From: Streptomyces gilvus
Lineage (GTDB): Bacteria > Actinomycetota > Actinomycetes > Streptomycetales > Streptomycetaceae
DNA: 64,000 nucleotides
Direction of reading: 5' to 3'
Assembly: GCF_022513565.1 (NCBI RefSeq)
Contig: NZ_JAKWBE010000014.1
Span: 62,001 to 126,000, forward strand
The notes below the pieces were generated by a model. The model did not search any database. It worked only from the letters and a program-made list of their open reading frames with translations, and was not told the origin of the DNA. Positions 35,561 to 44,024 of this stretch are shown piece by piece (position 1 is the stretch's first letter; the number at the start of each line of letters is the position of its first letter). Both the position numbers and the translations under genes were made by a program.

Positions 35561-35986
35561 ATGACTGAACTGCGCACACGAGCCGCGACGCCCGACGACC
35601 TCGACACCGTCCTCGCCTTCTGGAAGACGGCCGCGGAGGGCACCAGCATCAGCGACGACCGGGACGGTGTGGAGCGGCTGGTGGGCCGTGACCCCGAGGC
35701 GCTGATCCTGGCCGAGCAGGACGGCGAACTGGTCGGCACGGTCATCGCGGGCTTCGACGGCTGGCGCTGCCATCTGTACCGGCTGGCGGTGCATCCGGGG
35801 CGGCGACGGCAGGGAATCGGCTCGGCACTGCTGGCGGCGGCCGAGGAGCGTTTCGTACAGCTCGGCGGGCGGCGCGGGGACGCGATGGTGCTGGTCCGCA
35901 ACGAGACGGCGCACCACGCCTGGCGCGCGGCCGGGTACGAGCCCCAGGAACAGTGGCGGCGCTGGGTGAAGCCCCTCGCCGACTGA
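35561..35986 (+). CDS. GNAT-family N-acetyltransferase
   Basis: 141 residues, one acetyltransferase domain. The acetyl-CoA loop reads LAVHPGRRRQGIGSALL (about 74-90). C-terminal AHHAWRAAGYEPQEQWRRWVK is typical. The ATG at 35561 follows a weak GGGAT. Substrate not predictable. Confidence 0.87.
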   Translation: MTELRTRAATPDDLDTVLAFWKTAAEGTSISDDRDGVERLVGRDPEALILAEQDGELVGTVIAGFDGWRCHLYRLAVHPGRRRQGIGSALLAAAEERFVQLGGRRGDAMVLVRNETAHHAWRAAGYEPQEQWRRWVKPLAD

Positions 35987-36004
35987 ACCACTTTGCTCAT
36001 CCTT

Positions 36005-36046
36005 TACCATGGGTGGACCCTTCGGTCCCCGCGTCGGGGACCACCC
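36005..36046 (+). promoter_or_regulatory. Structured segment upstream of the CNNM genes
   Basis: A -10-like TACCAT (36005-36010) precedes a compact foldable block. The outer stem GGGTGG/CCACCC (36011-36016 with 36041-36046) encloses two hairpins, ACC-CTTC-GGT and CCCC-GCGTC-GGGG. This is either part of a leader RNA or a complex terminator for the GNAT gene. Confidence 0.4.
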
Positions 36047-36077
36047 GGTCCCGCATGAAAGGTGTGAGCGTCCGCCC

Positions 36078-36167
36078 ATGGGCGAGCCCCCCAGTAGCAC
36101 GCGCCGTGTCCGACATCGCGCGATCCTCCCCGCCCTGCCCGACGATGGGACGGAGGTGACCCGATGA
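36078..36167 (+). CDS. Candidate 29-residue upstream ORF overlapping the first CNNM gene
   Basis: ATG at 36078 opens 29 codons with a Pro/Arg-rich start (GEPPSSTRRVRHR) and an acidic end (LPDDGTEVTR). Its stop TGA overlaps the CNNM start as ATGA. The ribosome-binding site is weak (AGGTG about 12 bases away). It could be a translationally coupled leader peptide or a chance frame. Confidence 0.3.
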   Translation: MGEPPSSTRRVRHRAILPALPDDGTEVTR

Positions 36168-37507
36168 CCGAAGTGCTCCTGCTGCTCGTGGCGATCCTGC
36201 TCTCGCTCGCCTGCGGCGCCTTCGTCGCGGCCGAGTTCTCCCTGACCACGGTCGAGCGGGGCGAGCTGGAGCGGGCCGCGGAGCGCGGCGAGCGGGGCGC
36301 CTCGGGCGCCCTGAAGGCCGTACGGAACCTGACGTTCCAGCTCTCCGGCGCCCAGCTCGGCATCACCGTCACCAACCTGGTCGTCGGCATGCTCGCCGAA
36401 CCGTCCATCGCCAAGCTGATCGCGGGCCCGATCCAGGCGCTGGGCCTGTCGCGCTCCGCGGCCGAATCGATCGCCCTGGTGCTCGGTACGGCCCTGTCGA
36501 CCGTCTTCCTGATGGTCGTCGGCGAGCTGGTGCCGAAGAACTGGGCCATCTCCTCGCCCCTGGCCATGGCCAAGCGGGTGGGCAACGCGCAGCGCTGGTT
36601 CAGCGCGGCCTTCCGGCCCTTCATCACCCACCTCAACAACACGGCCAACCGCGTGGTGCGCCGCTTCGGCCTGGAGCCCGCCGAGGAACTGGCCTCGGCG
36701 CGCAGCCCCCAGGAGCTGGCCGCGCTGGCCCGGCACTCCGCGCGGGCGGGGGCCCTGGAGGCGGACACCGCGGAGCTGTTCGTACGGACCCTGAACCTCG
36801 CCGACCTGACGGCGGAGAACGTGATGACCCCGCGCGTGCAGGTCATCGCCCTGGACGCCCAGGCCACCTGCGAGGACGTGGCCAACGCGACCCGCGCGAC
36901 CGGTCTGTCCCGCTTCCCCGTCCACCGCGGCGGCCTCGACTCCGTCGTCGGCACCGCGCACATCAAGGACGTGCTGGCCATACCCGCCGACCGTCGGCTG
37001 CGCGTACCCGTCTCCGAGATCATGCGCGAGCCGCTGCTCGTCCCGGAGACGCTCACCGTCGACCGGCTGCTCGACCGGCTGTCCGGCAAACGGACCATGG
37101 CCGTCGTGATCGACGAGTACGGCGGCACCGCCGGCGTGGCCACCCTGGAGGACATCGTCGAGGAGGTCGTCGGCGAGGTGCGCGACGAGCACGACCCGCA
37201 CGAGACACCCGACCTCGCCCCGGCGGGCAGCGACGACGACGGCCGCGCCCTGTACTCGGCCGACGGCTCCGCCCGTGTCGACCAGCTCGCCCGCGTCGGA
37301 CTCCGGGCGCCCGAGGGGCCGTACGAGACGCTGGCCGGCCTGGTCGCGACCGAGCTCGGCCGCATCCCGGCCACCGGCGACACCGTCGACGTCGCCGGAT
37401 GGCGGCTGGACGTGGTGGACGCCTCGGGGCGCCGGGCCGCGCGGGTGCTGATGCACGCGCCGTTCGACGACAGCGCAGAGCGAACCGTCGAGGAGGGTGG
37501 GAAGTGA
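36164..37507 (+). CDS. CNNM/CorC-family membrane protein with CBS pair (hemolysin C-like)
   Basis: 447 residues. A DUF21/CNNM membrane domain (about 1-190) with FVAAEFSL, GAQLGITVTNL and GELVPKNWAIS is followed by a CBS pair (about 210-335; PRVQVIALD, FPVHRGGLDSVVG, DEYGGTAGVATLEDIVEEVVGE) and a CorC_HlyC domain (about 350-437). The family exports or gates Mg2+/Co2+. GGAGGTGA lies before the ATG. The downstream gene overlaps by GTGA, suggesting a heteromeric pair. Confidence 0.9.
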   Translation: MTEVLLLLVAILLSLACGAFVAAEFSLTTVERGELERAAERGERGASGALKAVRNLTFQLSGAQLGITVTNLVVGMLAEPSIAKLIAGPIQALGLSRSAAESIALVLGTALSTVFLMVVGELVPKNWAISSPLAMAKRVGNAQRWFSAAFRPFITHLNNTANRVVRRFGLEPAEELASARSPQELAALARHSARAGALEADTAELFVRTLNLADLTAENVMTPRVQVIALDAQATCEDVANATRATGLSRFPVHRGGLDSVVGTAHIKDVLAIPADRRLRVPVSEIMREPLLVPETLTVDRLLDRLSGKRTMAVVIDEYGGTAGVATLEDIVEEVVGEVRDEHDPHETPDLAPAGSDDDGRALYSADGSARVDQLARVGLRAPEGPYETLAGLVATELGRIPATGDTVDVAGWRLDVVDASGRRAARVLMHAPFDDSAERTVEEGGK

Positions 37508-38517
37508 CCGCCGTACAGCTGCTGATCGGCCTTCTGACGCTCGTCGTCAACGCCTTCTTCGTCGGCGCCGAGTTCGCGCTGATCTCGGTGCGCCGCAGCC
37601 AGATCGAACCGCGCGCCGAGGAGGGCGACCGGCGGGCCAGGAGCGTGCTGTGGGGTCTGGAGCACGTCTCCGCGCTGCTGGCGGCGGCCCAGCTCGGCAT
37701 CACGCTGTGCACCCTGGTCCTCGGTGTCGTCGCCGAGCCGGCCATCGCGCATCTGCTGGAGCCGGTGTTCCACGCCGTGGGCGTGTCGAAGAGCGCGGGG
37801 CACGTGGTGTCCTTCGTGATCGCGCTGACCCTGGCGACCTATCTGCACATGCTGCTCGGCGAGATGGTGCCGAAGAACGTCGCGCTCGCCGAGCCGGTGC
37901 GCAGCGCGCTGCTGCTCGGGCCGCCGCTGGTCGCCCTGTCCCGGGCCCTGCGCCCGGTGATCTTCGCGGTCAACGCCTTCGCCAACACGCTGCTGAGGCT
38001 GCTGCGGGTGGAGGCCAGGGACGAGGTCGCGGCGACCTTCTCGGACGCCGAGCTGGCCCGGATCGTGCGGGACTCCGGCGAGGCGGGCCTGATCGACGAC
38101 CGTGCGCTGGAGCGGCTGAGCGACGCCCTGGAGCTGGGCCGGCGTCCGGTGCGCGATGTCGTCCTGCCGCTGGAACGCGTCGTCTACGCGCGCGTGGGCG
38201 TCACTCCGGAGGCGTTGGAGCGGCTGTCGGCCGAGTCGGGCTTCTCGCGCTTCCCGGTCGTCGACGAGGGCCGCCGGATCACCGGCTATCTGCATGTGAA
38301 GGACGCCCTGGACGCCCCCGGACGGGACGTGCCGTTCCGGGTGCGGGACATGCGGCCCATCGCACGCGTGCGGGCGGCCACCCCGCTGGACGACGTCCTC
38401 ACGGCGATGCGCGGCGGCCGCACCCATCTCGCCGCCGTGCTCGGTGAGGACGGGCGGCTGGAGGGGCTGGTGACCATGGAGGACGTGCTGCGGGAGCTGT
38501 TCGGACAGCCCGCCTGA
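37504..38517 (+). CDS. Second CNNM/CBS membrane protein, short form
   Basis: 337 residues. A DUF21 domain (about 1-185; NAFFVGAEFALISVRR, AAAQLGITLCTL, LGEMVPKNVALAEP) and a CBS pair (about 205-335) are present, but it ends right after the second CBS motif (VTMEDVLRELFGQPA). It lacks the CorC_HlyC domain of its partner. GTG start overlapping the upstream stop. Confidence 0.9.
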   Translation: MTAVQLLIGLLTLVVNAFFVGAEFALISVRRSQIEPRAEEGDRRARSVLWGLEHVSALLAAAQLGITLCTLVLGVVAEPAIAHLLEPVFHAVGVSKSAGHVVSFVIALTLATYLHMLLGEMVPKNVALAEPVRSALLLGPPLVALSRALRPVIFAVNAFANTLLRLLRVEARDEVAATFSDAELARIVRDSGEAGLIDDRALERLSDALELGRRPVRDVVLPLERVVYARVGVTPEALERLSAESGFSRFPVVDEGRRITGYLHVKDALDAPGRDVPFRVRDMRPIARVRAATPLDDVLTAMRGGRTHLAAVLGEDGRLEGLVTMEDVLRELFGQPA

Positions 38518-38581
38518 CCCACGGGCACCGGGAGGCCGACCGACCGGCGGGTATGGCAAGCGGGATACCATCTCATCCGCC

Positions 38582-39364
38582 ATGCAGAAGAACCCCACGC
38601 ACACCAGCCTCGTCGCGGTCGGCGACTCCTTCACCGAGGGCATGTCGGACCTCCTCCCGGACGGCTCCTACCGGGGCTGGGCCGATCTCCTGGCCGGCCG
38701 GATGGCCGCCGTGACCCCCGGTTTCCGGTACGCCAACCTCGCCGTGCGCGGCAAGCTGATCGGGCAGATCGTCGAGGAGCAGGTCGACGTGGCGGCGGCC
38801 ATGCGGCCCGATGTGATCACCCTGGTCGGCGGGCTCAACGACACCCTGCGGCCCAAGTGCGACATGGGCCGCGTGCGAGGGCTGCTGACGGAGGCGGTGG
38901 AGCGGCTGGCGCCGTCCTGCGAGCAGCTGGTGCTGATGCGCAGCCCCGGCCGGCAGGGCCCGGTCCTGGAGCGGTTCCGGCCGCGCATGGAGGAGCTGTT
39001 CGCCACCGTCGACGAGCTGGCCGCACGGCACGGCGCCCTGGTCGTCGACCTGTACGGGGCGCCCTCGCTGGGCGATCCGCGGCTGTGGGACGTGGACCGG
39101 CTGCACCTGACGGCGGAGGGACACCGCAGGGTCGCCGAGGCGGTGTGGCAGGCGCTCGGCTACGACCCCGAGGACACCGAGTGGCGCACCCCGATGCCGG
39201 CCACCGTGCCGCCCGGCTGGCTCGCCCGGCGCATCGCGGACGCGCGGTTCGCCCGGCAGCACCTGATGCCGTGGATCGGCCGCCGTCTGACGGGCCGCTC
39301 CTCGGGCGACGGCCGCCCCGCCAAACGACCGGACCTGCGGCCCTACGACGGCCCGGTGGCGTGA
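38582..39364 (+). CDS. SGNH/GDSL-family hydrolase
   Basis: 260 residues. The four SGNH blocks are visible: catalytic Ser in VGDSFTEG (about 13-20), Gly in LAVRGK, Asn in GGLND and the Asp-His pair in DVDRLHLT. It is probably a cytoplasmic esterase; no signal peptide is seen. The tail is basic (RRLTGRSSGDGRPAKR). TACCAT ten bases before the ATG could be -10. Confidence 0.88.
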   Translation: MQKNPTHTSLVAVGDSFTEGMSDLLPDGSYRGWADLLAGRMAAVTPGFRYANLAVRGKLIGQIVEEQVDVAAAMRPDVITLVGGLNDTLRPKCDMGRVRGLLTEAVERLAPSCEQLVLMRSPGRQGPVLERFRPRMEELFATVDELAARHGALVVDLYGAPSLGDPRLWDVDRLHLTAEGHRRVAEAVWQALGYDPEDTEWRTPMPATVPPGWLARRIADARFARQHLMPWIGRRLTGRSSGDGRPAKRPDLRPYDGPVA

Positions 39365-39369
39365 CCCTC

Positions 39370-39717
39370 ATGGCGACGCGGGTGATCAACCTCAGGGGCC
39401 GCATCCACGACTTCGGCCCCCGGCTGGAACTCGCCCCCGAGGACGTCGTCTACGTCGGCCGCCGCTGGACCCTGGGCGGCTGGGACCTGCCCCGGCACCG
39501 GCTGTACAACCCGTTCGCGTACGACACCCCCAGCCGCCGCCGGGACGGCACCCGCGCGGAGGTCATGGCGATGTACCGGGCGTATCTGCTGGAGCGTCCC
39601 GAGCTGCTGGAGCTGGTGCCGGAGCTGCGCGGGCGCACGCTGGCCTGCTGGTGCGCGCCCGAGCCGTGCCACGCGGAGGTGCTGGCGGAACTCGCGGACT
39701 CGGCCGGTGATATGTGA
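39370..39717 (+). CDS. DUF4326 protein
   Basis: 115 residues. The family pattern is TRVINLRGR, VVYVGRRW, LYNPF and a C-terminal LACWCAPEPCHAEVLAEL with three Cys and one His that may bind metal. Function unknown. A GTG at 39361, overlapping the previous stop (GTGA), would add three residues and is a possible alternative start. The stop codon lies inside a long palindrome. Confidence 0.82.
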   Translation: MATRVINLRGRIHDFGPRLELAPEDVVYVGRRWTLGGWDLPRHRLYNPFAYDTPSRRRDGTRAEVMAMYRAYLLERPELLELVPELRGRTLACWCAPEPCHAEVLAELADSAGDM

Positions 39718-39760
39718 CATAGCACTGGGATTCTCAGTGCTATGTCACATACCACCGGCC
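39702..39760. repeat. Long palindrome, candidate dispersed repeat
   Basis: Two 26-base arms (39702-39727 and 39735-39760) with one mismatch and a seven-base loop. The stop codon of the DUF4326 gene lies in the left arm. A 19-base part, GTGGTATGTGACATAGCAC, recurs at 61685-61703. It could terminate transcription from the upstream gene. It is less GC-rich than its surroundings. Confidence 0.75.
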
Positions 39761-39812
39761 CTCGTAGCATCCGACGAACCGGGCCGCGGCGCTGGCCTGC
39801 ACGAATCGCCAG

Positions 39813-39818
39813 TAGAAT
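39813..39818 (+). promoter_or_regulatory. purB -10 box, near-leaderless
   Basis: TAGAAT lies eight bases before the purB GTG, so the mRNA would have at most a one- or two-base leader. No clear -35 and no ribosome-binding site are seen. Confidence 0.45.
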
Positions 39819-39826
39819 CCATCCAC

Positions 39827-41269
39827 GTGACTTCCGCTCCCGCCAAGCCCCGCATCCCGAACGTCCTCGCCGGACGGTACGCCTCCGCCGAGCTCGCCAC
39901 GCTCTGGTCGCCCGAGCAGAAGGTGAGGCTGGAGCGGCAGCTCTGGCTCGCCGTGCTGCGGGCCCAGAAGGACCTCGGCATCGAGGTGCCGGACGCGGCG
40001 ATCGCCGACTACGAGCGCGTGCTCGACACCGTCGACCTGGCCTCCATCGCCGAGCGCGAGAAGGTCACGCGGCACGACGTGAAGGCGCGGATCGAGGAGT
40101 TCAACGACCTCGCCGGGCACGAGCACGTGCACAAGGGCATGACCTCCCGCGACCTCACGGAGAACGTGGAGCAGCTGCAGATCCGGCTGTCGCTGGAGCT
40201 GATGCGCGACCGCACGGTGGCCGTCCTCGCCCGTCTGGGCAAGCTGGCGGGCGAGTACGGCGAGCTGGTCATGGCCGGCCGCTCGCACAACGTCGCCGCG
40301 CAGGCCACCACGCTGGGCAAGCGGTTCGCGACGGCCGCCGACGAACTGCTCGTGGCGTACGGCCGGGTCGAGGAGCTGCTGGGCCGCTACCCGCTGCGCG
40401 GCATCAAGGGCCCGGTCGGCACGGCACAGGACATGCTGGACCTGCTGGGCGGCGACGCGGCCAAGCTCGCCGAGCTGGAGAACCGGATCGCCGGACACCT
40501 CGGCTTCTCGCAGGCCTTCACCTCGGTCGGCCAGGTCTACCCGCGCTCACTGGACTACGAGGTCGTCACCGCCCTCGTCCAGCTGGCCGCCGCCCCCTCC
40601 TCGCTGGCCAGGACGATCCGGCTGATGGCCGGGCACGAGCTGGTGACGGAGGGCTTCAAGCCGGGCCAGGTCGGCTCCTCCGCGATGCCGCACAAGATGA
40701 ACACGCGGTCCTGCGAGCGCGTCAACGGCCTCATGGTCATCCTGCGCGGCTACGCCTCCATGACCGGCGAGCTGGCGGGCGACCAGTGGAACGAGGGCGA
40801 CGTCTCCTGCTCGGTGGTGCGCCGGGTGGCCCTCCCGGACGCGTTCTTCGCTCTGGACGGTCTGCTGGAGACGTTCCTGACGGTGCTGGACGAGTTCGGC
40901 GCGTTCCCCGCGGTGGTGGCGCGCGAGCTGGACCGCTACCTTCCCTTCCTCGCCACCACCAAGGTCCTCATGGGCGCGGTGCGTGCCGGTGTCGGCCGCG
41001 AGGTCGCGCACGAGGCCATCAAGGAGAACGCCGTCGCCTCCGCGCTGGCGATGCGCGAGCAGGGCGCCGAGCGCAACGAACTGCTCGACAAGCTCGCCGC
41101 CGACGAGCGCATCCCCCTCGACCGCGCCCAGCTGGACGCGCTGATGGCCGACAAGCTGTCCTTCACCGGCGCCGCGGCCGCCCAGGTCGCCGCGGTCGTC
41201 GGCCGCGTCGAGGAGATCGTCAAGCAGCACCCGGAGGCCGCGGGCTACACGCCGGGGGCGATCCTCTGA
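39827..41269 (+). CDS. purB: Adenylosuccinate lyase
   Basis: 480 residues, fumarase/aspartase superfamily. Signature SSAMPHKMNTRSCERV carries the catalytic Ser loop; HVHKGMTSRDLTEN and GRSHNVAAQATTLGKR are conserved. It acts twice in purine synthesis, releasing fumarate from SAICAR and adenylosuccinate. The GTG at 39827 gives TSAPAKPRIPNVLAGRYAS, the usual actinobacterial start. The last codons overlap the mug gene. Confidence 0.96.
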   Translation: MTSAPAKPRIPNVLAGRYASAELATLWSPEQKVRLERQLWLAVLRAQKDLGIEVPDAAIADYERVLDTVDLASIAEREKVTRHDVKARIEEFNDLAGHEHVHKGMTSRDLTENVEQLQIRLSLELMRDRTVAVLARLGKLAGEYGELVMAGRSHNVAAQATTLGKRFATAADELLVAYGRVEELLGRYPLRGIKGPVGTAQDMLDLLGGDAAKLAELENRIAGHLGFSQAFTSVGQVYPRSLDYEVVTALVQLAAAPSSLARTIRLMAGHELVTEGFKPGQVGSSAMPHKMNTRSCERVNGLMVILRGYASMTGELAGDQWNEGDVSCSVVRRVALPDAFFALDGLLETFLTVLDEFGAFPAVVARELDRYLPFLATTKVLMGAVRAGVGREVAHEAIKENAVASALAMREQGAERNELLDKLAADERIPLDRAQLDALMADKLSFTGAAAAQVAAVVGRVEEIVKQHPEAAGYTPGAIL

Positions 41270-41811
41270 CCCGCTTCACCCAGGAGGAACTGGAGGCCGC
41301 GCGCGACCGTCTCGTCCCGGACGTGGTCGCGGACGGCCTTCATGTCCTGTTCTGCGGCATCAACCCCGGCCTGATGACGGCGGCGACGGGCCACCACTTC
41401 GCCCGCCCCGGCAACCGCTTCTGGCCGGTGCTGCACCTGTCGGGTTTCACACCCCGGCTGCTGAAGCCCGCTGAGCAGGGGGAGTTGCTGTCGTACGGGC
41501 TCGGCATCACCAATGTCGTGGCGCGGGCGACGGCGCGGGCGGACGAGCTGAGCGCGGAGGAGTACCGGGAGGGCGGGCGGCAGTTGGCGCTGAAGGTGGC
41601 GCGGCTGAGGCCCCGCTGGCTGGCGGTGGTGGGGGTGACGGCGTACCGCGCGGCCTTCGACGACCGCAAGGCCCGGGTGGGGCCGCAGGACCGGGTGATC
41701 GGGGACACGCGCGTGTGGGTGCTGCCGAATCCGAGCGGGCTGAACGCGCATTGGACGGCGCAGACGATGGCCGAGGAGTTCGCGAGGGTCCGGGCGGCTG
41801 CGGAGGGGTAG
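41266..41811 (+). CDS. mug: G/U mismatch-specific DNA glycosylase (Mug/TDG)
   Basis: 181 residues. Motif 1 GINPGL (with LMTAATGHHFARPGNRFWPVL) and motif 2 LPNPSGLNAH identify the Mug/TDG branch of uracil-DNA glycosylases, which removes U or T from G mispairs. The only start giving the conserved EELEAARDR N-terminus is CTG at 41266, overlapping the purB stop as CTGA; the next canonical start, GTG at 41323, would remove 19 conserved residues. The CTG start is therefore inferred. Confidence 0.87.
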   Translation: MTRFTQEELEAARDRLVPDVVADGLHVLFCGINPGLMTAATGHHFARPGNRFWPVLHLSGFTPRLLKPAEQGELLSYGLGITNVVARATARADELSAEEYREGGRQLALKVARLRPRWLAVVGVTAYRAAFDDRKARVGPQDRVIGDTRVWVLPNPSGLNAHWTAQTMAEEFARVRAAAEG

Positions 41812-41815
41812 CCCG

Positions 41816-42229
41816 TCAGGGCGCTTCGACGTCGGTGACCGCGGCGAGCAGTCGAGCGGAGTCGGCATCCTCCCGGTCGGAGACGGTCAGGGTGATCCAG
41901 CGCCCCGTCCCGCCGGCCGACCAGGTGCGCAGGTCGTCCGCCAGCACGCCGAGCTTCGCCCACGGCTGGGCTATCTCCTCGCCGCGTACGAGGCGTTCCC
42001 TGAGTGTCGTGGCCCCCCAACGCTTGTTGCTGCCCAGCCGTTCGTCCAGCCGCTCTGTCATCGCCACCTCGTAGGCGTACAGGTCCTCCGGGCTCGGCCA
42101 GGTGACCGGCCCTAACGGGACCAGGAAGTATCCGGGCCCGCCGCACCCCACCTCCGTACTGCCGTGTTCCGTGGGGAAGTCCCGGACACACAGCAGGTCG
42201 AGCACGGCGAGGTCCCTCACGATGTCCAT
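41816..42229 (-). CDS. Conserved hypothetical protein with TTA codon
   Basis: 137 residues, not recognised. It is acidic, soluble and rich in Trp and Leu (LLCVRDFPTEHGSTEVGCGG, YFLVPLGPVTWPSPEDLYAYE, WITLTVSDREDADSARLLAAV). Leu39 uses TTA (42113-42115), suggesting bldA dependence. A GTG nine codons upstream is an alternative start. It converges on mug with four bases between stops. Confidence 0.65.
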   Translation of the reverse strand: MDIVRDLAVLDLLCVRDFPTEHGSTEVGCGGPGYFLVPLGPVTWPSPEDLYAYEVAMTERLDERLGSNKRWGATTLRERLVRGEEIAQPWAKLGVLADDLRTWSAGGTGRWITLTVSDREDADSARLLAAVTDVEAP

Positions 42230-42270
42230 GTGATCCAGTATTGCCGCCCCCACTGACAATTGGTGAGGCG

Positions 42271-42993
42271 TCAGGCGTCCCGGCGCCGCACGCTCCACGC
42301 GCCCGCAACCAGCGCGGCTCCCGCCCACGACGCCGTCACCGCGAGCCCGCCCCACGGCCCGAGGAGACCGGCCCCCTCGGCGTGGAGCACCACCTGGCCC
42401 GCCCGGTCCGGCAGAACGTCCGCCACCGTGCCGGACACGTCCCCGACCACGAACGAGACGATGAGCAGGAACGGGATCAGGACGCTCAGTGTCGCGACAC
42501 CGCTGCGCAGTACGGCGGTCAGGCCGGCCGCCAGCAGCGCCATCAGCGTCAGATAGACCGCGCAGCCGACGACTCCGCGCACCTCGTCGCTCCACGTCAG
42601 CCCGTCCGCCTCCGCCCCCAGCGCCGCCTCCCCGACCACCAGGCTCACCCCACCGGTGACCAGCCCCATCCCCAGCACGGGTACGGCGACGGCGACCGCC
42701 TTGGCCGCGAACCACCGCCCCCGCCACGGCACCGCGGCCAGCGTTGCGTGCAGCGCGCCGCCCCGGAACTCGGCCGCCACCGCCGTCGTGCCGAACGCGA
42801 TCGCCGCGATCTGCCCGAGGTTGACGCCGAAGAACACCGAGAACAGCGGGTCGAAGTCGGCCCCGTCGCTGTCGGTCGAGGCGAGGGCGGAGAAGAGGGC
42901 GGTGGCCGGCAGGACGGCGCACAGAGCGGCGACGAGCGACCGGAGCGTACGGATCTTGAGCCACTCCGAGTGGAGCAGGGGCGTGAAGTGCAT
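42271..42993 (-). CDS. ABC-2-type permease
   Basis: 240 residues with six hydrophobic segments. The start LLHSEWLKIRTLRSLV and FGTTAVAAEFRGGALHATLAAVPWRGR are typical of drug-efflux ABC-2 permeases in actinobacteria. It follows the ATPase gene by two bases. Together they form a DrrAB-like exporter; substrate unknown. Confidence 0.88.
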   Translation of the reverse strand: MHFTPLLHSEWLKIRTLRSLVAALCAVLPATALFSALASTDSDGADFDPLFSVFFGVNLGQIAAIAFGTTAVAAEFRGGALHATLAAVPWRGRWFAAKAVAVAVPVLGMGLVTGGVSLVVGEAALGAEADGLTWSDEVRGVVGCAVYLTLMALLAAGLTAVLRSGVATLSVLIPFLLIVSFVVGDVSGTVADVLPDRAGQVVLHAEGAGLLGPWGGLAVTASWAGAALVAGAWSVRRRDA

Positions 42994-42995
42994 GG

Positions 42996-43916
42996 TCAGG
43001 CCTCCTGCATGAGTGCGGTGAACTCGGCTTCGGTTCCGGTCAGGTCCAGATAGGCCTGCTCCAAGGTGCCCTCCTCCGCCGCCAGTTCGAGGATTGGGAC
43101 GCCGGCCGCGGAGAGGAGGCGGCCGATGTCGTCCACGCGCGCGTGCTCCACCGTCCAGTGCCCCTCCCCGTGCTCGACGGCCTCGTGGCCGCGGCGTGCG
43201 AGAGCGGTCGTGAGTGCCGTGGCGTCGGTCGTGCGGACCCGCACCCGGGGCCGCACGCGCGTGTCGATGAACTCCCGCATGGGGGTGTCCGCGAGCAGTC
43301 GTCCGCGCCCGAGCACCACGAGGTGGTCGGCGAAGGACGCGGTCTCGTTCATCAGATGGCTGGAGACCAGGACGGTGCGGCCCTCCGCCGCGAGCCGGCG
43401 CAGCAACGCGCGGATCCAGACGATGCCTTCGGGGTCGAGGCCGTTGGCGGGCTCGTCGAGCAGGACCACGGCCGGGTCGCCGAGCAGGGCGGCCGCAATG
43501 CCGAGTCGCTGCCGCATGCCGAGCGAGTACGTGCGCACCCGGCGGCCGGCGACCGGCGCGAGCCCCGTCTCCTCCAGCACCTCGTCGGCCCGCCGCCCCG
43601 GAATGCGATTGCTGGCCGCCAGGACCCTCAGATGGTCGCGTCCGGTGCGGGAGCCGTGCGCGGCCCGCGCGTCGAGCAGGGCGCCGACGTGGCGCAGGGG
43701 TTCGACGAGTTCCCTGTAGCGGCGGCCGCCGATGGTGGCGGCGCCCGACGTGGGGTGGTCGAGACCGAGCACCAGGCGCATGGTGGTGGACTTTCCGGCG
43801 CCGTTGGGACCGAGGAAGCCGGTGACCCGGCCGGGGCGGACACGGAAGGTGAGGTGGTCGACGGCGCGCCGGGGGCCGTGGTCCTTGGTGAGGTCGTGGA
43901 CGTCGATGCTGGTCAT
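42996..43916 (-). CDS. ABC transporter ATPase (DrrA-like)
   Basis: 306 residues. Walker A GPNGAGKST, signature YSLGMRQRLGIAAALLG, Walker B VVLLDEPANGLD and VSSHLMNE are present. The C-terminal 80 residues form the usual DUF4162-like regulatory tail. It is divergent from a sensor kinase gene by 108 bp, so the two-component system likely controls it. Confidence 0.92.
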   Translation of the reverse strand: MTSIDVHDLTKDHGPRRAVDHLTFRVRPGRVTGFLGPNGAGKSTTMRLVLGLDHPTSGAATIGGRRYRELVEPLRHVGALLDARAAHGSRTGRDHLRVLAASNRIPGRRADEVLEETGLAPVAGRRVRTYSLGMRQRLGIAAALLGDPAVVLLDEPANGLDPEGIVWIRALLRRLAAEGRTVLVSSHLMNETASFADHLVVLGRGRLLADTPMREFIDTRVRPRVRVRTTDATALTTALARRGHEAVEHGEGHWTVEHARVDDIGRLLSAAGVPILELAAEEGTLEQAYLDLTGTEAEFTALMQEA

Positions 43917-44024
43917 GGCAGTAGCGTGGCCGTCGGGACCGGGCGGCCTCCTCCCCCGCCGGTGTCGTTCGTCTCCCCCGCCCGGGGGAGGTCCGGTGTC
44001 GGTGGCGGCTGGCACGATGACGAA

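Noticed and set aside
36024..36042. Hairpin GGTCCCC/GGGGACC as a simple terminator
   Set aside because: It nests inside a larger stem and lacks a T-run, so it was reported as a structured segment of uncertain role.
39702..39760. Palindrome considered as a phage or element attachment site
   Set aside because: No integrase, tRNA or direct-repeat boundary is nearby.
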